Assembly (NCBI RefSeq): GCF_024055575.1
Contig: NZ_JAMXOE010000003.1
Coordinates: forward strand, 243,971-307,970
Reading direction: 5' to 3'
Length of the DNA stretch: 64,000 nt
Source: Mucilaginibacter flavidus
GTDB taxonomy: Bacteria; Bacteroidota; Bacteroidia; Sphingobacteriales; Sphingobacteriaceae
Shown piece after piece: positions 44,775 through 52,924 of the stretch (position 1 is its first letter; every line of letters starts with the position of its first letter). Both the position numbers and the translations under genes were made by a program. A model generated the notes under the pieces. That model searched no databases. It was not told the origin of the DNA and saw nothing but the letters and a program-made list of their open reading frames with translations.

Positions 44775-45551
44775 ATGAAACGACTAACCATATTTTTATT
44801 GCTGGTAAGCTTTACGGCCTATGGCCAACAACAGACCGCACCCAACCATAAAAAAGCAATCATCGTACTTACTTATGATGATGCTATTATGTCGCAATTG
44901 AATATTGCTATCCCACAATTGGATTCTGCGCATTTGAAGGGCACTTTTTTCCTGACGGGGAATATAACACCGCAAGTATTACCACGCTGGCGTGAAGCAT
45001 TTAATCACGGGCACGAACTGGCCAATCATACACTTTACCACCCTTGTTTATTAACCAACGTAAAAGGTAACCCCATTAATAATTCCGAAAATTATACAGT
45101 CTACGGCATTCTGCGTGAAATAGGGATGATGAATAATTTTTTATATGCCATTGATGGCGCGTCGACACATACTTATGCATACCCCTGCACCGAATCGAAA
45201 GTTGGCGGGGTTGATTATGTCGACTCGCTGCGTAAGTCGGGCTTGGTAAAATATGCACGCATGGGTGGCGACCAAAATGCTATAGTTACTGATTACAGCA
45301 AGCTCGACCCACTGCTGGTACCCTCGTGGGCGGTGGTTGGTAATTATACCGGCAACGATTTAATTGCTTTTGTAAAAAAAGTACAGGCAAGCGGCGGTAT
45401 GGGTGTGTTTATGTTTCATGGCGTAGGCGGCGATTACCTGGTTACTTCCGCACAGGCACACCGCGAGCTGCTTAAATATCTGAGTCAGCATAAGGATGAG
45501 GTTTGGGTAACTACCTTTAAGGGGGCGATGGAGTATGTTAGTGGGAAGTAG
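44775..45551 (+). CDS. Polysaccharide deacetylase (NodB/CE4-type)
   Basis: The 258-aa protein has a signal peptide (IFLLLVSFTAYGQQ). Motif 1 reads VLTYDDAI in place of the usual TFDDG, keeping both Asp residues. Motif 2 is ANHTLYHP (HxxxH metal pair). The C-terminal FMFHGVGGDYL supplies the usual late His. It probably de-N-acetylates a secreted glycan such as peptidoglycan or EPS, in the periplasm. It is a single gene; the EPS locus lies about 19 kb away. Confidence 0.87.
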   Translation: MKRLTIFLLLVSFTAYGQQQTAPNHKKAIIVLTYDDAIMSQLNIAIPQLDSAHLKGTFFLTGNITPQVLPRWREAFNHGHELANHTLYHPCLLTNVKGNPINNSENYTVYGILREIGMMNNFLYAIDGASTHTYAYPCTESKVGGVDYVDSLRKSGLVKYARMGGDQNAIVTDYSKLDPLLVPSWAVVGNYTGNDLIAFVKKVQASGGMGVFMFHGVGGDYLVTSAQAHRELLKYLSQHKDEVWVTTFKGAMEYVSGK

Positions 45552-45599
45552 CTCATAGTTGATGGTTCATAGTTCATAGTCGCCGCAGCTTTTCCACGA

Positions 45600-46220
45600 T
45601 TAAATCACCACCCTGAAAGTCAAGTTTATCCTTGCCCGCATAGGTTTAATTGATTTAGCTATGCGGTGTTCCCAGTTTTCCTGCAATCCGCCTTTCATTA
45701 GCAGGAATGAGCCATGCTCCAATCGTATCGAATATTTTTCGCTGTGGTCTTGCTTATTGCGGATATCGAAACTGCGTACCTGCCCAATGCTAACCGAGGC
45801 AATGATGGGGTTGCGGCCCAGTACGCTTTCCCGGTCGCTGTGCCATGCTACTGAGTCGTTGCCATCGCGGTAGTAATTCAGCAATACGCTATTAAATTTA
45901 ACGCCGGCAAAAGGTTCTACTTTATGCTTAATCATCAGCAAATCATCCGTCCATGGCCAGGGGTTGGCAATTTTTCCCGCTACTGAATAATCAGTGCCCG
46001 GGTCACCGTACCAGGTGCTCAGGCGTGGAGTAGGGTATTCCTTGTCCCACATTTTTTGTATGGTTTGTTTCCAGGGTGTTTCGTTGATAAATTTATCCAG
46101 TAAATGGTCGCTTTCCTGTTGGGTGAAAAATCCCGGGCTGTAATCTAATAATTCAATAGGCAGCCCTTTGCTTTGACCGGCTTCGGCAAAAAAGCTTAAT
46201 TGTTCTGTTAGCATACGCAC
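45600..46220 (-). CDS. AlkB-like 2OG-Fe(II) dioxygenase
   Basis: The 206-aa protein has VAWHSDRE (HxD metal pair). A later LMKGGLQENWEHRIAK supplies the second His, and KPMRARINLTFR has the RxxxxxR that binds 2-oxoglutarate in AlkB proteins. It probably repairs alkylated DNA or RNA bases by oxidative demethylation. Its neighbour about 550 bp away is the imuA-imuB-dnaE2 cassette, so this segment is a DNA-damage-response neighbourhood. It has its own strand and is not in their operon. Confidence 0.88.
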   Translation of the reverse strand: MRMLTEQLSFFAEAGQSKGLPIELLDYSPGFFTQQESDHLLDKFINETPWKQTIQKMWDKEYPTPRLSTWYGDPGTDYSVAGKIANPWPWTDDLLMIKHKVEPFAGVKFNSVLLNYYRDGNDSVAWHSDRESVLGRNPIIASVSIGQVRSFDIRNKQDHSEKYSIRLEHGSFLLMKGGLQENWEHRIAKSIKPMRARINLTFRVVI

Positions 46221-46250
46221 TAATCCTTTCCTTTATCTATTTTCATTGTA

Positions 46251-46336
46251 GAGACGGAATATTTTCCGTCTCAGACCGATAACACATAGAACGTTACAAT
46301 TACCCTGCACGCGGGAGACGCAAAATATTGCGTCTC
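46251..46336. repeat. Double-hairpin repeat, copy B
   Basis: Hairpin 1 is GAGACGGAA (46251-46259), TATT, TTCCGTCTC (46264-46272). Hairpin 2 is GAGACGCAA (46315-46323), AATA, TTGCGTCTC (46328-46336). Both stems are 9 bp and perfect. It sits between the AlkB-like gene and the small unknown gene; the 46221-46357 gap contains nothing else I can name. Confidence 0.65.
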
Positions 46337-46357
46337 TATATCGAAATGTTTATAACA

Positions 46358-46654
46358 TCAAATAACCTCCACATAATTAATAATAAACTTTCCCAGCTGT
46401 TCCTGCTCGGTTACGGTTAATTCATTGCCGTCGTATATCCAGTAACCTTCGGGGTCAAACAATATCTGGCCCAGGTAATCCGGGTTTTTCTCATCGGGCA
46501 GGTGGCGGGTGTTGGCACCATAGGCCACGTATAATTTATAGGTGAGCGCCCTGTTGTCGTCATCTATGTCGGGCACTACGCGCACAATTTCGTCGGGGCC
46601 CTGCCTGCGCTTAACCCATGCTTTGGCTTCTTTCAGCAAAAAAGTAGTATTCAT
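46358..46654 (-). CDS. Small conserved-looking protein, function unknown
   Basis: I use ATG at 46652-46654 (MNTTFLLKEAKAWVKRR), giving 98 aa; the longest frame adds a hydrophobic 27-residue leader that lies in the AT-rich promoter and is probably untranslated. The protein is acidic with VRVVPDIDDDNRA, GQILFDPEGYWIYDG and a helical end (EQLGKFIINYVEVI). No membrane segment or known motif is visible. It is divergent from imuA across a 111-bp gap with a palindrome and may share that control. Confidence 0.68.
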   Translation of the reverse strand: MNTTFLLKEAKAWVKRRQGPDEIVRVVPDIDDDNRALTYKLYVAYGANTRHLPDEKNPDYLGQILFDPEGYWIYDGNELTVTEQEQLGKFIINYVEVI

Positions 46655-46716
46655 AACCTGTTTACTTAAAATGATAAAAACAAAAGTGGAAAATATTTTG
46701 TAATAATTTATATAAA

Positions 46717-46735
46717 ATGCTAAAAAAATTAGCAT
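46717..46735. promoter_or_regulatory. Palindrome at the imuA promoter
   Basis: ATGCTAA (46717-46723) and TTAGCAT (46729-46735) form a perfect 7-bp inverted repeat with a 5-nt spacer, 31 bp before the imuA ATG. A TAACTTTA box resembling the Bacteroidota -7 element (TAnnTTTG) begins right at its edge. This placement suits an operator. No lexA gene is next to it, so the regulator is unknown. Confidence 0.5.
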
Positions 46736-46765
46736 AACTTTACAGTCCGGGAAAATTTAGAGTTC

Positions 46766-47500
46766 ATGGTCGACGCAAAAAAAGATATCATTAGCCAGTT
46801 GCAAAAAGATATTTTGCTTTGGGAGGGCTTTAAGCCCCCGCCACCGGGCGCTGCCGGTTTGGCCGGGCTGGGCCCTGTGGAGGGTGCTTTTCCTAATGGC
46901 GTATTCCCGGCAGGTGCGGTACATGAGTTTTTAAGTACAGAACCCGAACATGCAGCAGCGGCAGGGGGCTTTATTAATGGTCTGCTGTCGGCATTGATGC
47001 AGCAAGGGGGCGCATGTTTGTGGATCAGCCAGTCGCGCACCCTATTTCCGCCGGCACTGAAAACTTTTGGCGTTGAGCCCGACCGGATTATTTTTATCGA
47101 CCTAAAAAAGGAAAAAGACGTGCTTTGGGCCACCGAAGAAGCCTTGAAATGTGAAGGACTTGCTGCGGTAGTGGCCGAAGTGCGCGAGATAAGTTTTACC
47201 GAATCGCGGCGGCTGCAGCTGGCGGTTGAGCAAAGCAGGGTGACGGGTTTTATCCTTCGCGGTGTAACACGTAAGCTAAGTACTACCGCCTGTGTTGCCC
47301 GCTGGAAAATTACCCCGTTACCGAGCGAACTGGAGGCCGATATGCCGGGTGTGGGACATCCGCGGTGGAATGTGGAGTTGCTAAAGGTACGCAACGGCAG
47401 CCCCGGTGTTTGGAAAATGGAATGGGCGGCAGGGCAGTTTAATATGATTGCCGAACCTGTTGCTGAAGAAATGTTACACGAAGAAAGATGGGCGGGATGA
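46766..47500 (+). CDS. imuA: ImuA, RecA-like mutagenesis accessory protein
   Basis: The 244-aa protein resembles RecA/SulA-fold ImuA proteins: FPNGVFPAGAVHEFLS near the start (the conserved P-x-G-x(3)EF region), LWISQSRTLFPPAL, and later ESRRLQLAVEQSRVTGFILR. ImuA works with ImuB and DnaE2 in translesion, error-prone DNA synthesis in bacteria that lack umuDC. It starts the cassette; the imuB ATG lies 1 bp after its stop. The P-loop itself is not clearly conserved. Confidence 0.88.
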   Translation: MVDAKKDIISQLQKDILLWEGFKPPPPGAAGLAGLGPVEGAFPNGVFPAGAVHEFLSTEPEHAAAAGGFINGLLSALMQQGGACLWISQSRTLFPPALKTFGVEPDRIIFIDLKKEKDVLWATEEALKCEGLAAVVAEVREISFTESRRLQLAVEQSRVTGFILRGVTRKLSTTACVARWKITPLPSELEADMPGVGHPRWNVELLKVRNGSPGVWKMEWAAGQFNMIAEPVAEEMLHEERWAG

Positions 47501-47501
47501 T

Positions 47502-49004
47502 ATGCAAAAGCGGTTTGTAACCATATGGTTCAGGCATTTACTTACGGATTGGATGACCATTCGGCAATCTGATTTAAAGGATATACCCTTTGTTTTTGCA
47601 GTGCCTGACCATGGCAGGCTGATAATTACCGCAGCCAATACGCCAGCCGAGGCCCAGGGTATAACCGCCGGAATGGTAGCGGCAGATGCCAAGGCCATTG
47701 TGCCAGGATTAAAGGTGATAGATGACATCCCCGGGCAAAATCTTAAACTGCTGAAAGCACTTGGGCTGTGGTGCATCCGCTACAGTCCCATTATAGCAAT
47801 CGACCAACCCGATGGATTAATTATGGATGTAAGCGGTTGCACACATCTTTGGGGGGGCGAACGGGGTTATATAAAAGAAGTTGTTAACCGTTTACGGGGC
47901 AAAGGGTATGATGTTCGGGCAGCCATTGCCGATACCATCGGTACAGCCTGGGCCATAGCCCGCTTTGGGCAGGTAACGCCTGTTATTGAGCCAGGCGGGC
48001 ACACAAACGCACTGCTACCCTTGCCACCCGCAGGGCTTAGATTGGAGCCGGTTGTTTTGGAACGGCTGCATAAACTGGGATTAATTACCATCCGGAGCTT
48101 TATCAGCATGCCGCGTTCAGTTTTACGCCGCCGTTTTGGTGAGGGATTGCTGCTGAGGCTTGCGCAGGCACTGGGGCAGGAGGATGAAGTGATAATCCCC
48201 CTGTTGCCTGTTCAACCGTATGAAGAGCGATTGCCTTGTTTAGAACCTATCTGTACCGCTGTCGGGATTGAAATTGCCATACAGCGATTGTTAGAAACGC
48301 TTTGCAAGCGCCTGCAGCAGGAAGGCAAAGGCCTGCGTACGGCCATATTAAAAGGCTACCGGGTTGATGGGAAACTGGAGCAGGTACAAATAGGCACTAA
48401 CCGCGCCACTTATAATAGCAGCCACCTTTTTAAACTTTTCGAATTGCAAATCGCTAAGATAGAACCCGCCCTGGGCATCGAGCTTTTTACATTGACCGCC
48501 CCAAAGGTGGAAGATGTTTCCCCCTTGCAAGAAGCTTTGTGGGCAGGTAAGCCTGGACTGGATGATTTGGGCGTAGCCGAGTTGTTAGACAGGCTGGCCG
48601 GGAAAATAGGGCAGGGAGCCATTCACCGCTACCTGCCCGATGAGCATTACTGGCCTGAGCGGTCGGTTAAGGTTGCGGGTTCCATCCGAGAGCGGCCATC
48701 CATTGATTGGCGTACCGACAAACCCCGCCCTGTACAGCTGCTAAACAAGCCCGAGCCAATAGAAGTAAGCGCGCCGATACCCGATTACCCGCCCATGCTG
48801 TTTATTTATAAAGGCAAGCGACACCAAATTAAAAAAGCCGATGGCCCCGAACGCATAGAGCGTGAATGGTGGCTGGATGCCGGGCAGCACCGCGATTATT
48901 ATAACGTAGAGGATGAGGAGGGGCAAAGGTACTGGCTGTTTCGTTCCGGGCACTATGGGGGCAGCCAGGGTAATCAATGGTTTATACATGGTTTTTTTGC
49001 ATGA
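47502..49004 (+). CDS. imuB: ImuB, Y-family polymerase-like protein
   Basis: I start at ATG 47502 (MQKRFVTIWFRHLLTDW), directly after the imuA stop; an earlier in-frame ATG would overlap imuA by 53 bp. The 500-aa protein has the Y-family palm remnant MDVSGCTHLWGGE and the little-finger/HhH region (LGLITIRSFISMP). It lacks the full catalytic acid set, as is usual for ImuB, which acts as a hub for DnaE2 and the clamp. The last ~100 residues include MLFIYKGKRHQIKKADGPER and a DYYNVEDEEGQRYWLF end, common in ImuB. The stop overlaps dnaE2 as ATGA. Confidence 0.9.
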   Translation: MQKRFVTIWFRHLLTDWMTIRQSDLKDIPFVFAVPDHGRLIITAANTPAEAQGITAGMVAADAKAIVPGLKVIDDIPGQNLKLLKALGLWCIRYSPIIAIDQPDGLIMDVSGCTHLWGGERGYIKEVVNRLRGKGYDVRAAIADTIGTAWAIARFGQVTPVIEPGGHTNALLPLPPAGLRLEPVVLERLHKLGLITIRSFISMPRSVLRRRFGEGLLLRLAQALGQEDEVIIPLLPVQPYEERLPCLEPICTAVGIEIAIQRLLETLCKRLQQEGKGLRTAILKGYRVDGKLEQVQIGTNRATYNSSHLFKLFELQIAKIEPALGIELFTLTAPKVEDVSPLQEALWAGKPGLDDLGVAELLDRLAGKIGQGAIHRYLPDEHYWPERSVKVAGSIRERPSIDWRTDKPRPVQLLNKPEPIEVSAPIPDYPPMLFIYKGKRHQIKKADGPERIEREWWLDAGQHRDYYNVEDEEGQRYWLFRSGHYGGSQGNQWFIHGFFA

Positions 49005-52000
49005 GCTACACGGAACTACAGGTAACAACCAATTTTAGCTTCCTGCGGGGGGCGTCGCACCCGGACGAGATGGTGGAGCAGGCGGCCGCTTATGGCTACA
49101 CCGCTATTGCAGTGACCGACCGTAACAGCTTTGCCGGTATTGTGCGCGCCCATGCCGCTACCCGGCAAACCAACATGCGTATTATACCCGCCTGCCGCCT
49201 TGATTTGCTCGATGGTCCCAGTTTGCTTGCTTATCCAACAGATAAAGATGCTTACAGCCTGCTTTCGGGCTTGCTTACCAAAGGCAATTTGCGGGCCGAA
49301 AAAGGGGATTGCCATTTATATAAAAATGATGTTTATGAACATAGCAAGGGTTTAAAGTTTATAGCTATTCCCCCGGCTGAGCTTACACCTTCATTTGAGT
49401 TTGAGCTGTCCTTTCAGCAAACTTTAAAAGAATACCGCGAGGCTTTGGGCGATGGGCTTTACCTGGCTGCCACCCGTTCCTATTATGGCGATGATGGTAA
49501 ACGGCTTTACCGGCTTTCGCAGTTATCAACAAAACTCAATATGCCATTGGTTGCCACTAACGATGTGCATTACCACGAGCCGGCCCGGCGCGAACTACAG
49601 GATATATTAACCTGTGTGCGCGAAAAATGCACCATTCATAATGCGGGTTTCCGCCTGCATCAAAATGCGGAAAGGTACCTGAAACCTATTGACGAGATGG
49701 TGCGCCTGTTTCGCCAGTACCCGGATTCCATCCGCCAAACACAGGAAATTGCTGAGGCCTGCCAGTTTTCACTGGATAGTTTAAAATATGTTTACCCTGA
49801 GGAATTAACTACTGATGGCCGCACTCCTATGGAAGAGCTTACCTTTTTAACCTGGGAAGGTGCTAACGAGCGATACAGAGGCAATGTTCCTGAAAAAGTG
49901 ATTAAACAGGTTAAAACAGAGTTGGAATTTATGGAAAGAAAGGATTTGGCCAACTATTTCCTTACCGTTCATGATTTTGTACGCTACGCCCGCAGCAAGG
50001 ATATTTTATGCCAGGGCAGGGGCTCGGCGGCTAATTCGGTGGTTTGCTATTGTTTGGGAATAACCTCGGTCGACCCTACAAAATTCAACCTGTTGTTTGC
50101 CAGGTTTATGTCGGATGCCCGCGATGAACCACCTGATATTGACGTGGACTTTGAGCATGAACGCCGCGAGGAAGTTATCCAGTATATTTATGAAAAGTAC
50201 GGCCGCGACCGTGCCGCCATTGTGGCCACTGTTACCCAGCAGCGGCAAAAATGCGCCATTCGCGATGTGGGGAAGGCGATGGGATTGTCGGTTGATACCA
50301 TTAATCGCTTGTCTGGTTCCATCTGGCATTATTCGGAGGAATGGTTTGAAGGAAAGCTGTTGGCTGAGCAGGGGCTTAGTGAGGATGACGCCCATTTGAA
50401 AAAGGTGCTGGAACTTACCAAACAAATGCTGGGTTTCCCCCGCCAATTAGGGCAACATACAGGTGGCTTTGTTATTACGCAGGGAAAACTATCAGACCTG
50501 TGCCCCATTATGAATGCCCGTATGGAAGACCGCACCTGCATTGAATGGAACAAGGATGATATTGATGCGCTTGGCTTTTTAAAGGTTGATGTGCTGGCGC
50601 TTGGCATGCTTACCTGCATCCGCAAGGCGTTCGATCTAGTTAAACAACATTACGGCATTAATCTTACGCTGGCAAATGTTCCACAGGACGATCCCGATGT
50701 TTACGAAATGATTTGCCATGCCGATACGTTGGGCGTTTTCCAGATCGAAAGCCGTGCACAGATGTCGATGTTGCCCCGCTTGAAACCGAGGTGTTTTTAT
50801 GATTTGGTTATAGAGGTTGCTATTGTACGGCCCGGCCCCATACAGGGCGATATGGTGCATCCTTACCTGCGCCGCCGTAACGGCGAAGATCCGATTGAAT
50901 ATCCATCCGAGGAACTGGAGAAAATATTGGGCAGAACACTTGGGGTGCCGCTGTTCCAGGAGCAGGCTATGGAAATTGCCATAGTGGCCGCGGGCTTTAC
51001 AGCAGCCGAAGCCGATGGCCTGCGCCGTAGTATGGCTACCTTTAAGGCAAAAGGCTTGGTGAGCCAGTATAAAAGAAATCTGGTCGACGGTATGGTTGCC
51101 AAAGGCTATAAAGAAGATTTTGCGCAGCGCGTATTTAAACAATTGGAAGGCTTTGGCAGCTATGGCTTTCCCGAGAGCCACGCCGCCAGCTTTGCGCTGC
51201 TGGTTTATATTTCTTCGTGGATAAAATGTTATTACCCCGATGTATTTGCTACGGCCCTGCTTAACAGCCTGCCCATGGGCTTTTACCAGCCGGCACAAAT
51301 AGTCATCGATGCCCGCAAACATGGCGTGGAGATGCGGGCGGTGGATGTAAATGAATCTGTTTGGGATAATAAAATGGAAGAAAAAGCGGGCAAGTACCAC
51401 GCTGTCCGCCTCGGTTTCAGGCACATAAAAGGCCTGCGCGAGGAAGATGTACAGGAGCTTTTAACCGCGCGCGTAACAAATTACACCAGCGTCCATGCCC
51501 TGCGCGACGCCGGTGTGCCCCACGCGGCATTGGAAAGACTGGCTGATGCCGATGCCTTCCGCTCGCTGGGTCTCGACCGCAGACAGGCTTTGTGGGAAGT
51601 ATCAGCCCTGCACGACAGGCCAATTGCGTTATTTGAGGGCCAGCCATCAGCCAGCGCCGCCGAGATACAGGTAACACTGCCTTTAATGAGTCCATCCGAA
51701 CACGTGGTGCAGGATTATGCCTCAACCTCCTTATCCTTAAAAGCCCACCCTGTTAGTTTTGTGCGCGAAAAATTGCGGATGCTGCATATTAAATCAACCG
51801 AAGAGTTAATGGGTGTGAAAGATGGTGAACCTGTAAAAGTTGCCGGCCTGGTTACTGTGCGCCAAAGGCCGGGCACAGCCAAAGGTATTTGCTTTGTAAC
51901 CATTGAGGACGAAACCGGCTTCAGCAACCTGGTGGTGTTTGAAAAACTGTTCGAAAAATACCGTAAGGAGGTACTGCAGGCCCGGCTTTTAATGGTGGAT

Positions 52001-52228
52001 GGCAAACTGCAGCGCGAGGGCGAAGTGGTACACGTTATTGTAAAACGTTGTTACGATTTGTCGAAACTGTTACGCGGGCTTACAGTAGCCGATAAAGAAG
52101 ATTTGCCCGTGCTTACCCTATCCCGCGCCGATGAAAAAACCAATCCCTTTCCGGCAGAGAACAAGCGGATAACCTTGCATGAAATTTCGCAAAAAGACGT
52201 GTATCCGGCGGCGAGAGATTTTAAGTGA
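49001..52228 (+). CDS. dnaE2: DnaE2, error-prone DNA polymerase III alpha subunit
   Basis: I start at ATG 49001 (MSYTELQVTTNFSFLRG), overlapping the imuB stop by 4 bp; this start gives the conserved DnaE2 N-terminus. The ~1075-aa protein has a PHP domain (TNFSFLRGASHP, then AVTDRNSF and TNDVHYH) and the C-family palm with QGRGSAANSVVCY and PDIDVDFEHERREEV carrying catalytic Asp residues. A tandem HhH region follows, then an OB fold (VAGLVTVRQRPGTAKG). DnaE2 synthesises across lesions with ImuA/ImuB after DNA damage. Length fits the family. Confidence 0.95.
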   Translation: MSYTELQVTTNFSFLRGASHPDEMVEQAAAYGYTAIAVTDRNSFAGIVRAHAATRQTNMRIIPACRLDLLDGPSLLAYPTDKDAYSLLSGLLTKGNLRAEKGDCHLYKNDVYEHSKGLKFIAIPPAELTPSFEFELSFQQTLKEYREALGDGLYLAATRSYYGDDGKRLYRLSQLSTKLNMPLVATNDVHYHEPARRELQDILTCVREKCTIHNAGFRLHQNAERYLKPIDEMVRLFRQYPDSIRQTQEIAEACQFSLDSLKYVYPEELTTDGRTPMEELTFLTWEGANERYRGNVPEKVIKQVKTELEFMERKDLANYFLTVHDFVRYARSKDILCQGRGSAANSVVCYCLGITSVDPTKFNLLFARFMSDARDEPPDIDVDFEHERREEVIQYIYEKYGRDRAAIVATVTQQRQKCAIRDVGKAMGLSVDTINRLSGSIWHYSEEWFEGKLLAEQGLSEDDAHLKKVLELTKQMLGFPRQLGQHTGGFVITQGKLSDLCPIMNARMEDRTCIEWNKDDIDALGFLKVDVLALGMLTCIRKAFDLVKQHYGINLTLANVPQDDPDVYEMICHADTLGVFQIESRAQMSMLPRLKPRCFYDLVIEVAIVRPGPIQGDMVHPYLRRRNGEDPIEYPSEELEKILGRTLGVPLFQEQAMEIAIVAAGFTAAEADGLRRSMATFKAKGLVSQYKRNLVDGMVAKGYKEDFAQRVFKQLEGFGSYGFPESHAASFALLVYISSWIKCYYPDVFATALLNSLPMGFYQPAQIVIDARKHGVEMRAVDVNESVWDNKMEEKAGKYHAVRLGFRHIKGLREEDVQELLTARVTNYTSVHALRDAGVPHAALERLADADAFRSLGLDRRQALWEVSALHDRPIALFEGQPSASAAEIQVTLPLMSPSEHVVQDYASTSLSLKAHPVSFVREKLRMLHIKSTEELMGVKDGEPVKVAGLVTVRQRPGTAKGICFVTIEDETGFSNLVVFEKLFEKYRKEVLQARLLMVDGKLQREGEVVHVIVKRCYDLSKLLRGLTVADKEDLPVLTLSRADEKTNPFPAENKRITLHEISQKDVYPAARDFK

Positions 52229-52288
52229 TATTGGCTTTTAAACTGTTGTTATGTATTTTAGCATTATATCAGTAACCAAATTTAACCC

Positions 52289-52357
52289 GTGAAAGTCCTA
52301 ATCTTCGGTCCATCAGGTTCCGGTAAAACTTATACTAATATTCCGGATAGTCAATAA
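52289..52357 (+). pseudogene. Truncated P-loop ATPase/kinase gene (N-terminus only)
   Basis: A GTG start opens 22 codons reading VKVLIFGPSGSGKTYT, then NIPDSQ and TAA at 52355-52357. GPSGSGKT is a perfect Walker A motif after a hydrophobic beta-strand, exactly how small nucleotide kinases begin. The protein stops right after, so only the 5' end of a P-loop gene survives. It ends about 200 bp before the tRNA promoter and 300 bp before the att site of the integrated element. Whether an old insertion or deletion removed the rest cannot be seen. Confidence 0.6.
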
Positions 52358-52552
52358 GCATAAATCCACATTTTTAAACGGCATATTTAATAAATCGAAC
52401 TAAAAAAAGAAGGTTAAACACACGTTTTTAAGCGTTTTTTAACAAGTGTTAGTTGCGTTATTTTTAAAAAAATCATTTAAAGGGGCTTCAAATAGTATTC
52501 AAATATCAATAAATCAGACTGTTATAAATAATTAAAAAATCTCAAAATCAGG

Positions 52553-52583
52553 TTTGCCAATTGCCCCCGGTTTTGTACTTTTG
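52553..52583 (+). promoter_or_regulatory. Bacteroidota-type promoter of tRNA-Ser
   Basis: TTTG at 52553-52556, a spacer of exactly 19 nt, then TACTTTTG at 52576-52583 match the Bacteroidota consensus TTTG-N19-TAnnTTTG in full. The tRNA begins 6 nt further on, at the expected transcription start. Confidence 0.85.
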
Positions 52584-52588
52584 ACCCC

Positions 52589-52673
52589 GGAGAGCTGGCA
52601 GAGTGGTCGATTGCGGCAGTCTTGAAAACTGTTGACTGTAACAGGTCCTGGGGTTCGAATCCCTAGCTCTCCG
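52589..52673 (+). tRNA. tRNA-Ser (anticodon UGA)
   Basis: 85-nt tRNA: acceptor GGAGAGC (52589-52595) pairs with GCTCTCC (52666-52672), discriminator G at 52673. The D-arm is GGCAGAGTGGTCGATTGC, the anticodon loop is CTTGAAAA with TGA, and there is a long variable arm and a T-loop GGTTCGAATCC. The CCA end is not encoded. The length and variable arm fit serine. Its 3' end is the left attachment site of an integrated element, and the gene stays intact. Confidence 0.96.
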
Positions 52674-52674
52674 C
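52658..52674 (+). repeat. attL: 17-bp direct repeat at the tRNA-Ser 3' end
   Basis: AATCCCTAGCTCTCCGC covers the T-arm end and acceptor stem of the tRNA. The identical 17 bases occur at 56843-56859. The integrase lies 250 bp inside. This is the classic signature of site-specific integration into a tRNA 3' end. Confidence 0.9.
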
Positions 52675-52697
52675 AAGATTCAATAACAAAGTACATT

Positions 52698-52730
52698 AAA
52701 AGCCTGCAAATCAAGTGATTGCAGGCTTTT
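52698..52730 (+). terminator. Terminator downstream of tRNA-Ser
   Basis: AAAAGCCTGCAA (52698-52709) and TTGCAGGCTTTT (52719-52730) form a 12-bp perfect stem with a 9-nt loop, followed by CTTTTGG. It lies just inside the integrated element, so the element supplies the tRNA with a terminator. Confidence 0.8.
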
Positions 52731-52924
52731 CTTTTGGGGCTAAAAGTCCTTTTTACCCGCTAGTTCGCATATAAACAGTGCGTTATCCGGTGAGTGAATT
52801 TTCTGAAATACTTACTCACCAATTTCACCTATCATTTTGATTGTCAACCTGTTCAAAAGTTGAACATCTTGTACAAGCCTGATTGCAAGCTTAATTTTGT
52901 TTCACTTTTTAATGTCAAAACATT

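Larger units (their letters stand above)
52229..52588. other. Intergenic region upstream of tRNA-Ser
   Basis: 360 bp of AT-rich DNA with a truncated P-loop gene start at 52289-52357 and the tRNA promoter at 52553-52583. Nothing else is recognised between 52358 and 52552. Confidence 0.5.

Noticed and set aside
46729..47394. 221-codon minus-strand frame across imuA
   Set aside because: It lies fully antisense to imuA, has Ser/Pro/Arg-rich composition typical of shadow frames, and shows no motif.
50636..51424. 262-codon minus-strand frame inside dnaE2
   Set aside because: Antisense to conserved polymerase sequence with no recognisable domain; high GC in codon position explains its openness.
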